Assembly: GCA_002367695.1 (NCBI GenBank)
Contig: DFDK01000046.1
Location: forward strand, 2,571 to 9,226
DNA from: Acidimicrobium sp. UBA3029
GTDB lineage: Bacteria; Actinomycetota; Acidimicrobiia; Acidimicrobiales; Ilumatobacteraceae
Direction: 5' to 3'
DNA length: 6,656 bases
In this document: piece after piece, positions 1 through 5,685 of the stretch
Layout: each line of letters starts with the position of its first letter
Numbering within the stretch: position 1 is the stretch's first letter
Position numbers and translations under genes: made by a program
The notes under the pieces: model-generated
What the model saw: only the letters and a program-made list of their open reading frames with translations
The model's database searches: none
Told to the model about the DNA's origin: nothing

Positions 1-696
1 GAAATTCGGGTGGTTGCCCGCAATGCCGAACAATTGCTTGTAATTATCGGTATTCCAGCTGCACTTCTGATCTTTTTCAGTCAGGTAGACGTATTGCCAA
101 CCAATGGACAGACACCTATCGACTTTTTGCTGCCCGGCATCTTTGCACTCGCCATCATGTCGACTGCCATGGTCAGCCTTGGCATTGCAACGGGTTTTGA
201 ACGTTCATATTCGGTGCTCAAGCGCCTTGGCGCAACACCGCTAGGCACAGGTCGTTTGATCCTGGCTAAAAGCCTTGCTGTTGTACTGATTGAAATACTT
301 CAGTTGGTGGTGCTGTATTCGATTGCCGTGATACTTGGCAAGGAAGGCGACATTGCCAATGTATTGCTACTTTTCGCGGCGCTCTTTGCAGGAACACTCG
401 CCTTTGCAGGAATTGGTTTATTGATGGCGGGCACCCTACGCGCCGAAATTAACTTGGCAGCCCAAAATGGTTTGTATCTCTTACTGCTTCTCTTGGGCGG
501 AGTCATTTTCCCACTCGACAAACTTCCTGAACCATTGCAGAATGTCGGGAAGTTGCTACCTTCGGGGGCGCTTGCCGACGTACTTCGCGGTGCCATCACC
601 GACACTGCTGCTTATGGCCAAAACTCGTGGATTGTGCTTGCATGCTGGGCTCTACTTGCACCAATAGCCGCAACCAAATTTTTTCGCTGGAGTTAA
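1..696 (+). CDS. ABC-2 type transporter permease, DrrB-like (5'-truncated by window edge)
   Basis: Membrane-spanning subunit of an ABC exporter; substrate unknown. The reading frame is open from base 1 (Glu-Ile-Arg precede the GTG at base 10), and the charged stretch before the first helix is typical of the interior N-terminus of the family, so the true start lies left of the window, probably only 10-20 residues away. About six hydrophobic segments are visible (residues ~10-28, 42-64, 88-112, 118-144, 153-172, 208-226, counted from base 1). The cytoplasmic segment ERSYSVLKRLGATPL (67-81) and the FPLDKLP motif (170-176) with the following amphipathic stretch are hallmarks of ABC-2/DrrB permeases. 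The ATP-binding partner is not in the window and would be expected upstream. In Actinobacteria, as I recall, such transporters often sit beside haem A/haem O synthase genes, which would suit the oxidase neighbourhood, but that is inference. The stop codon overlaps that of the convergent ctaG-like gene. Confidence 0.9.
   Translation, partial: EIRVVARNAEQLLVIIGIPAALLIFFSQVDVLPTNGQTPIDFLLPGIFALAIMSTAMVSLGIATGFERSYSVLKRLGATPLGTGRLILAKSLAVVLIEILQLVVLYSIAVILGKEGDIANVLLLFAALFAGTLAFAGIGLLMAGTLRAEINLAAQNGLYLLLLLLGGVIFPLDKLPEPLQNVGKLLPSGALADVLRGAITDTAAYGQNSWIVLACWALLAPIAATKFFRWS
693..696. other. Convergent stop codons sharing TTAA
   Basis: The palindrome TTAA gives TAA to the plus-strand ABC permease (694-696) and TAA to the minus-strand ctaG-like gene (693-695). 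There is no intergenic space at all between the convergent genes and no hairpin with a T-tract that would act as a terminator for either transcript within the nearest ~50 bases. Confidence 0.9.
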
Positions 697-1529
697 TCTA
701 TGTCTTGTCTTGCTTCTTTAGAGTAGCTTGCTTCAGCAAAAAATCGACCAATAAATCGACGGAAAAATATGACGACGATTATCGTCCACAAGAAAATCCC
801 TCCAGCGCTTTTCATTACTGCCCCGGCAAGTTGTTGATCGGTAGTTACTGAAAGACCCCAAACACGGGTTGGAATGTCGTAGTGCTTATATACCGAACCT
901 TCTGCAAATGTTAGCCACGCTGCAGGAACGGTAGGAATTACCGACATCAAAAATAGATAAATCATCATGCCGCCATACTGCAACCGAAATGACCTCTCTG
1001 GCCCACACACAGGCATCCACATCAAGAGTGCCGTGAGTACAACCAATACGTGCAGGCTGTAGTGCATTGGGCCATTTGACACGCTGCGATCGACAACATC
1101 TGGAATATGTGTCACCATGACGACGACATTAAAGAGCACACCTGCAACGGTGGCCCGACTGAGAAATTTGATTGCTCGATATCCACGTCCGGAGCCGAAC
1201 ACTGCATCAAACAGCCACTTCGGTGTCGCCAACAACAGCAGTGGTGGTACAAAGTACGACAACATCATGTGCTGCAACATGTGCACCGAATACAGATACT
1301 CTTCGGCAATGTCATGAATAGGCCAGTCTGATGCAACCCACATCAATAATGCACCTGCAGTAAATGCCTTAATTTGGCGCCCTGTAACTACGTTGCCGTT
1401 AGAAACAACACGAGGACCAATTACTTTGATTGCATATATGTAGCTGCCAATAATGGCAACCATAAGCAGCCACACTTCAATGTGGGCCTGAAATCTCCAG
1501 GGGTCAACCCCTGCTAGCGAACTAGCCAA
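693..1529 (-). CDS. ctaG: Cytochrome c oxidase assembly factor, caa3_CtaG family
   Basis: Polytopic membrane protein of the caa3_CtaG family, named from Bacillus CtaG, which is needed to form active caa3 oxidase; it is unrelated to Cox11, which shares the name. With the proposed start the protein has 278 residues and about seven hydrophobic segments. The family signature is HMLQHMMLSYFVPPLLLL at 83-100, with His83 and His87 as possible metal ligands; THIPD (140-144), the MHYSLH segment (155-160), ERSFRLQYGG (178-187) and TDQQLAG (230-236) also fit. The start is uncertain. The frame is open to an ATG at 1619, but that would duplicate most of ctaF, so I chose TTG at 1529, which overlaps the ctaF stop by 8 nt and gives a short N-terminus before DPWRFQAH. 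No good ribosome binding site precedes it. GTG at 1556 is the alternative and has a weak GGG-type site. It is the last gene of the operon. Function is from family knowledge. Confidence 0.88.
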   Translation of the reverse strand: MASSLAGVDPWRFQAHIEVWLLMVAIIGSYIYAIKVIGPRVVSNGNVVTGRQIKAFTAGALLMWVASDWPIHDIAEEYLYSVHMLQHMMLSYFVPPLLLLATPKWLFDAVFGSGRGYRAIKFLSRATVAGVLFNVVVMVTHIPDVVDRSVSNGPMHYSLHVLVVLTALLMWMPVCGPERSFRLQYGGMMIYLFLMSVIPTVPAAWLTFAEGSVYKHYDIPTRVWGLSVTTDQQLAGAVMKSAGGIFLWTIIVVIFFRRFIGRFFAEASYSKEARQDID

Positions 1530-1827
1530 AGAACTTGAATGTGGCCAGCGCGGCACAGTACACACCCACGGCCAAAATAAGACCGGTATAGAACAACCAG
1601 CTGAATAGCTTGTTGTCAAACTTGAGATGCATGAAGTAGCTCACGACCATCACAAACTTGATCACCATCATGATCATCAGCGCTGGCATAAAGAGCCAAC
1701 CGAAATCGACATAGTACGTAGAAACTTCGAGACCAGTAATTGCTGCCAAGATCAATGCGATACGCACATAGCCAGCTGTAGAAAGCCCATGTTCGGTTGC
1801 GTGTGAGTCTGTTGCAGTCGTAGTCAT
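1522..1827 (-). CDS. ctaF: Cytochrome c oxidase subunit IV, prokaryotic type
   Basis: Small structural subunit of the caa3 oxidase (prokaryotic COX4 family, COX4_pro). It has 101 residues, three predicted transmembrane helices (~20-38, 44-65, 78-100) and the family motif YFMHLKFD around residues 64-71, with the conserved His67. The hydrophilic, Thr/His-rich N-terminus is expected on the cytoplasmic side. The ATG at 1827 was chosen because it lies 2 nt after the ctaE stop; the frame stays open to an ATG at 1872, but that would add 15 residues overlapping ctaE. No clear Shine-Dalgarno precedes the ATG, so translation probably depends on ribosomes finishing ctaE. Its position directly after ctaE matches the C-D-E-F order of Bacillus and related operons. 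Subunit IV is not catalytic; a role in stabilising the complex or assembling CuB is known only from other bacterial oxidases. Confidence 0.93.
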   Translation of the reverse strand: MTTTATDSHATEHGLSTAGYVRIALILAAITGLEVSTYYVDFGWLFMPALMIMMVIKFVMVVSYFMHLKFDNKLFSWLFYTGLILAVGVYCAALATFKFFG

Positions 1828-1829
1828 GG

Positions 1830-2450
1830 TTACGCCGGAATCAAATAGATGAGAGTGAAAATGATGATCCACACGATGTCAACGAAGTGCCAATACAGAC
1901 CAATCATTTCGACCGTTTCTGCGCGGCTACCTGGCACCTTGTTGTTCTTGAGCATGCCTCGCAGCGCCAACAACATGATGAGTCCAACTGTTACGTGAAC
2001 TCCGTGAAACCCGGTGAGCACATAAAAGCTTGAGCTAAAGAGGCTGGTGGAAAAACCCATGCCCTCGTTGTAAAAGGCGGTGAATTCGTACACCTGGCCG
2101 CCAACAAATGTTGCACCCAAAAGCGCAGTGATCACAAGCCACAAGTTGGTCGATTTGTCATCTCGTTTGTGTGCAGAAGACACAGCCAGCACCATGGTGA
2201 GTGAGCTCATCAACAACACAAAACTGCTGACCGAAGTAAACGGAATGTCGAATACTTGTGCTGGTCGTGGTCCAGTTCCTACGCGACCGCGATACAACAT
2301 GTACGTAGAGATGAGTCCGCCGAACAAGAGACACTCTGTGCCCAAGAACAACCACATTCCCAATTTGACATTGGACAAGCCGGTTGATGTATGCGCTGCA
2401 TCTTCGTGTGTGTCGTGTGCTGTAGCTAAATTATCCAACGTGAACCACAT
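1830..2450 (-). CDS. ctaE: Cytochrome c oxidase subunit III
   Basis: Subunit III of the haem-copper oxidase (COX3 family), a membrane subunit that contacts subunit I near the D-channel entrance. It has about 206 residues and five helices (~31-52, 72-93, 103-121, 140-163, 185-204), the usual short bacterial form lacking the first two helices of the seven-helix type. Conserved family residues are visible: Glu39 in the first helix, GQVYEF with Glu122, FYVLTGFHGVHVTVG with His149 and His152, and GLYWHFVDIVW with His188 and Asp191 near the C-terminus. Two starts are possible. ATG at 2450 overlaps ctaD by 20 nt, but the only purine-rich site (AAAGGA) runs into it. TTG at 2438 has that same AAAGGA 11 nt upstream and overlaps ctaD by 8 nt. 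I list the ATG, though the TTG is a serious alternative that would remove only four residues. Confidence 0.95.
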   Translation of the reverse strand: MWFTLDNLATAHDTHEDAAHTSTGLSNVKLGMWLFLGTECLLFGGLISTYMLYRGRVGTGPRPAQVFDIPFTSVSSFVLLMSSLTMVLAVSSAHKRDDKSTNLWLVITALLGATFVGGQVYEFTAFYNEGMGFSTSLFSSSFYVLTGFHGVHVTVGLIMLLALRGMLKNNKVPGSRAETVEMIGLYWHFVDIVWIIIFTLIYLIPA

Positions 2451-4425
2451 CCTTTGATGTATTGCCCGACGAAGGTGGGTCGAAGTCGGTATCTGGAGCT
2501 GTGCTCGGCTCGAGTGCCCAACCAAATGCGCCCATCAAAATGATGAGACCACCAAAAATAGCCAACGGGATTGAGTAAATAACACCAAGCGCTGTAACCG
2601 GGAGACCAAATGCAATCACTATTGGCCAATATGAAGGTGACGGCATGTGGATGTGGGTGTCAGCATTATCTTCAAGTTGCTTCAACACTTCTTCTGCTGT
2701 TGCAATCTGTTGCATTTGACCGTTGGCGTCTTCGGCGTATTTGCGGTGGAAGAACTCGTCGAGGTGATGCACCGTTGGTATTGAATCGAAGTTATGTTCC
2801 TTTGGTGGGTTACTCGTCATCCACTCGAGGCTGCGGGCACCCCATGGGTCGAGTGGTGCAACTTTGCCATTACGCGCGGTGATAAAAACATTGACCAAGA
2901 AGAAGAAAACTCCGACGACCAATACGAGTGATCCGATTGAAGCGATGAGGTTCCAAAACGCAAGATTGAAGAATCCTTCGCCTGCGCGATTTTCTGTCCA
3001 CTGGTACATACGACGTGGTTGACCCTGTAGACCAAGAATGTGCATTGGACCAAACGTCATGTTCAAACCGATGATCATGAACCAGAAGTTCCAGGTTCCA
3101 AGTTTTTCGTTGAGCATCTTGCCGAACATTTTTGGCCACCAGTAGTAGAAGCCGGAGAACAATCCGAGCACTGCTCCACCGAACAACACATAGTGAAAGT
3201 GAGCAACGATGTAATACGTATCGGTCTGCTGAGTATCTGACGGTGCAACTGAGTGCGTTACACCAGACAAACCGCCGATAGTAAACAGAACGATCAAACC
3301 AATTGCAAACTTCATTGCAGTTGTAAACCAAAGCTTGCCGCCCCACAACGTGAGCGTCCAGTTAACGATCTTGACACCCGTAGGTACCGCAATCGCCATG
3401 GTCGAGATCGAGAACACTGCAACCGATACAGGGCCAAGGCCCGAAGCAAACATGTGGTGAGCCCAAACTCCCCAACCAACGAAACCAATCGCTGCACCAG
3501 AGAACACCACGAACGGATAACCGAACAATGGCTTGCGTGAAAACACTGGCAATACTTCAGAGATAATTCCGAAGCTTGGCAAGATGAGGATGTATACCTC
3601 TGGGTGACCGAAGATCCAGAACAAGTGCTGCCACAACAGTGGGTCGGCACCCGCAGAAACATCAAAGAATGTTGCACCGAAGTTGCGTTGGAATGAAAGC
3701 AGGAATAGTGCGACGGTAATAACAGGAACCGCGAATGCCAGCAAGAACTGCACAACTAACGACATCCACGTAAAGATCGGCATGCGCATGAGCTTCATAC
3801 CAGGTGCACGCATATTGAGAATTGTCACAATCAAGTTGATTGCACCAGCAAGTGAAGCAATACCGGTTATCTGAAGTCCAAGTGCCCAGAAGTCGACGCC
3901 GTGGCTCGGCGAAAAGATCGGACCGGAGTTTGGCGCATACATAAACCAACCACCATCAGCAGCTCCACCCAAAAACCACGACAGGTTGATGAACAATCCA
4001 CCAAATAGCAAGGCCCAAAAGCTAAATGCATTGATGCGTGGGAATGCAACGTCTCGCGCACCAATCTGCAGTGGGATGAAGTAGTTAGCAAAACCTGCAG
4101 TCATTGGCATCACGAAGAGAAACACCATCGTCGTGGCATGCATTGTGAACATTTGGTTGTACAAGTCGGCATTGAGGATCTTGCCGTTGGGAAGCGCGAG
4201 CTGCATGCGAATCATGACGGCCTCTAAACCACCAACCAGGAAGAAAAACATTGCTGTAGCCATATACATGATGCCGAGCTTTTTGTGATCGACAGTAAAT
4301 ACCCACTGTCTCCAGCCTTTTGTAGCCACAGGACGCTTCAATGCACCCATTGCCGAAGAAGGTGTTGCAGGTGGGATAACTGCGATCGATGCTTCAGACG
4401 ACGCTGTCGGTTCAATAATGGCCAT
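2431..4425 (-). CDS. ctaD: Cytochrome c oxidase subunit I (haem a, a3-CuB catalytic subunit), C-terminally extended
   Basis: Catalytic subunit reducing O2 to water with proton pumping in the cytoplasmic membrane; 664 residues. All ligands are present: His96 and His411 for haem a, His409 for haem a3, and His274, His323 and His324 for CuB, with Tyr278 placed for the His-Tyr crosslink in GHPEVY. D-channel residues Asn114, Asp125, Asn132 and Glu276, K-channel Lys352 (VPTGVK), and the propionate pair Arg471-Arg472 mark it as an A1-type haem-copper oxidase. After the twelve core helices comes a hydrophilic linker (~520-595) and then an extra two-helix hairpin (597-640) beginning PSYWP and ending WALEP. 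Such tails occur in some actinobacterial and other caa3 subunits but not in the ~530-residue core enzyme. The N-terminus carries an Ala/Pro-rich leader of ~35 residues before the conserved TVDHKKLGI. ATG at 4425 has GGAG six bases upstream, 12 nt after the ctaC stop. The His of the usual HDTYY Mg site is Thr401 here. Confidence 0.98.
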   Translation of the reverse strand: MAIIEPTASSEASIAVIPPATPSSAMGALKRPVATKGWRQWVFTVDHKKLGIMYMATAMFFFLVGGLEAVMIRMQLALPNGKILNADLYNQMFTMHATTMVFLFVMPMTAGFANYFIPLQIGARDVAFPRINAFSFWALLFGGLFINLSWFLGGAADGGWFMYAPNSGPIFSPSHGVDFWALGLQITGIASLAGAINLIVTILNMRAPGMKLMRMPIFTWMSLVVQFLLAFAVPVITVALFLLSFQRNFGATFFDVSAGADPLLWQHLFWIFGHPEVYILILPSFGIISEVLPVFSRKPLFGYPFVVFSGAAIGFVGWGVWAHHMFASGLGPVSVAVFSISTMAIAVPTGVKIVNWTLTLWGGKLWFTTAMKFAIGLIVLFTIGGLSGVTHSVAPSDTQQTDTYYIVAHFHYVLFGGAVLGLFSGFYYWWPKMFGKMLNEKLGTWNFWFMIIGLNMTFGPMHILGLQGQPRRMYQWTENRAGEGFFNLAFWNLIASIGSLVLVVGVFFFLVNVFITARNGKVAPLDPWGARSLEWMTSNPPKEHNFDSIPTVHHLDEFFHRKYAEDANGQMQQIATAEEVLKQLEDNADTHIHMPSPSYWPIVIAFGLPVTALGVIYSIPLAIFGGLIILMGAFGWALEPSTAPDTDFDPPSSGNTSKDVVHVG
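2450..2455 (-). promoter_or_regulatory. Candidate ribosome binding site for ctaE, inside the 3' end of ctaD
   Basis: AAAGGA on the minus strand. It touches the ATG at 2450, too close to serve that codon, but sits 11 nt before TTG at 2438, so it bears on which ctaE start is used. It lies inside the last codons of ctaD, so termination of ctaD and initiation of ctaE would occur over the same bases. Confidence 0.4.
2518..2637 (-). repeat. Extra transmembrane hairpin of CtaD, copy 1 of a shared module
   Basis: CtaD residues 597-636. It aligns without gaps over 40 residues to residues 23-62 of the first operon protein, with 15 identities by eye, including P-S-x-W-P at the start, two Gly in the first helix, F-G and I-L in the second, and the closing Trp. 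This is protein-level, not nucleotide-level, similarity. Confidence 0.5.
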
Positions 4426-4431
4426 TGGGGT

Positions 4432-4435
4432 CTCC
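4432..4435 (-). promoter_or_regulatory. Ribosome binding site of ctaD
   Basis: GGAG on the minus strand, six bases before the ATG at 4425, within the 12-nt gap between the ctaC stop and ctaD. It is the clearest Shine-Dalgarno sequence in the window and supports the ctaD start; the high demand for subunit I could explain why this junction is not an overlap (inference). Confidence 0.75.
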
Positions 4436-4437
4436 GT

Positions 4438-5685
4438 TTATTTCAGCGTGAGCAGGTAGGCGACGAGTTTTTCGATATCAGATTCGCTCAAACCGAGGTT
4501 TGGCATTCCGCGATATTTGCCTTCAGTTGAGGCAAGTTGCGCCGGATTGGCATACATCGGCTTTTTCTCTGGGGCATTACGCAACCAGCCACGCAGGTCA
4601 GTTTGATTGAGGCATGATTCGCTGACACCTGCAAGATACTTTGCACCGAATGATGCAGATTCTGACTTCCAAACATCTGTGCGACATTCTGGTGTGAGCA
4701 AGTCGAACATTGCGCCGGCAAATGTATTGCGGCTCATGAGGTGAGAAAGATTTGGAACTGCACCCGACCATACGTTTTCATCTGGAGCTGCAATTACTGG
4801 AGTGCCGTCTGCGCGAGTAAGACCATTGACTTGATGGCAACGTGTGCACTGATTAAGAAATACGGTTTCACCCTCTTTGGCAAGTGTGCCCTCAGCGGGT
4901 GCTGCATATGGCTTGAGCTCATTGGCAACCCACTTTGCAAAATCTTCTTTACTTAAGGCAATTGCTTCCATGCGCATGTTTGCATGTGACAAACCACAAA
5001 ACTCTGTGCACTGACCCGCATAAATACCAGGCTCATCAGCCTCAATGCGGTTAAGTGTAATTCGGCCAGGCACAGCATCGCGCTTGCCATTGAGTGCAGG
5101 AATCCAATATGAGTGAATGACATCGCGACTTGTTTCGCGCAACAACACTTTCGTGCCAACTGGAATCACAAGTTGTCCAGAAGTGATGATCGGTTGAGTG
5201 ATGCCAAAATCGTTGTTGGCTGGGTAGTCATACTCCCACCACCACTGCTGACCGGTCACGTTGATGATCATTTGTGTGTCGCTCGTCTTGTTGAGATCAA
5301 ACACGGTACGAAATGTAAATACACCAACTACGGCCAAGATCAACGCAGGAATAATAGTCAGAGTTATTTCAAGCGCTGGATTTCCGTGACTCTGCTTTGG
5401 AATTGGCTGACCTCTGTCACGAAACTTGATCATGCTGTATACAACGGCTGCTGCGACGATCAATCCGATGATTCCTGCAACTGCAAAAACGGGTTTCTGC
5501 AAACTGTCAATCTTTTGTGCGTTAGGACCCTTTGGCACCCACGTGTCTTGCGGTGCATTGGACGCACAGCTTGCAAGAAAAACTGTTCCTGCAGTACCGA
5601 GAATTACTGTCTTGAGTCGACCTATCACTCGTCCAAGCATATTGACCTGGGGTGCGGCATCCGAAGCGTTCTTGATGTGGTTCAC
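4438..5685 (-). CDS. ctaC: Cytochrome c oxidase subunit II with CuA and fused cytochrome c domain (caa3-type), lipoprotein
   Basis: Electron-entry subunit. Order of parts: long basic n-region, hydrophobic segment and lipobox LASC with acylated Cys40; two transmembrane helices (~64-86, 106-128); the aromatic QQWWWEYDY (146-154); a CuA cupredoxin domain with ligands His191, Cys226, Glu228, Cys230, His234 and Met237; then a cytochrome c domain (~269-415) with CTRCH (280-284) and likely axial Met394 in GMPNL. The fused haem c defines a caa3 oxidase, able to take electrons directly from a quinol-oxidising complex or small donor. The haem c domain is long: 110 residues separate CXXCH from the Met, and the insert holds an extra pair, Cys334 and Cys358. 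Start: GTG at 5685 shares GTGA with the stop of the upstream gene, a typical coupled junction. ATG at 5640, with AGG five bases upstream, would give a more compact signal peptide (lipobox Cys at 25) and is a real alternative. Confidence 0.97.
   Translation of the reverse strand: MNHIKNASDAAPQVNMLGRVIGRLKTVILGTAGTVFLASCASNAPQDTWVPKGPNAQKIDSLQKPVFAVAGIIGLIVAAAVVYSMIKFRDRGQPIPKQSHGNPALEITLTIIPALILAVVGVFTFRTVFDLNKTSDTQMIINVTGQQWWWEYDYPANNDFGITQPIITSGQLVIPVGTKVLLRETSRDVIHSYWIPALNGKRDAVPGRITLNRIEADEPGIYAGQCTEFCGLSHANMRMEAIALSKEDFAKWVANELKPYAAPAEGTLAKEGETVFLNQCTRCHQVNGLTRADGTPVIAAPDENVWSGAVPNLSHLMSRNTFAGAMFDLLTPECRTDVWKSESASFGAKYLAGVSESCLNQTDLRGWLRNAPEKKPMYANPAQLASTEGKYRGMPNLGLSESDIEKLVAYLLTLK

Noticed and set aside
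709..739. Direct repeat CTTGCTTC (709-716, 727-734) and a small TTGCT/AGCAA inverted repeat next to an A-run, as a possible terminator
   Set aside because: The direct repeat falls on codons for Glu-Ala-Ser and Glu-Ala-Arg in the ctaG-like C-terminus. The inverted repeat has a 2-nt loop and, for the plus-strand transcript, is followed by A rather than T, so it is not a credible terminator.
1530..1619. ATG at 1619 as the start of the ctaG-like gene
   Set aside because: It would add 30 residues rich in Trp, Cys and Ser encoded entirely inside ctaF in another frame, unlike the short N-terminus expected before the first helix.
2080..2457. 125-codon plus-strand frame antisense to ctaE
   Set aside because: Opposite conserved COX3 codons, with no domain or initiation signal; explained as a shadow frame.
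2451..2629. Longer N-terminal extension of ctaE and small frames inside the ctaD tail
   Set aside because: The extension has an Arg/His-rich composition unlike COX3 N-termini and lies inside ctaD coding sequence; the small frames are shadows.
2870..3346. 158-codon minus-strand frame inside ctaD
   Set aside because: It overlaps the catalytic core of CtaD in another frame, and its Arg/Ser/Cys-rich translation looks like a frame-shifted version of that gene.
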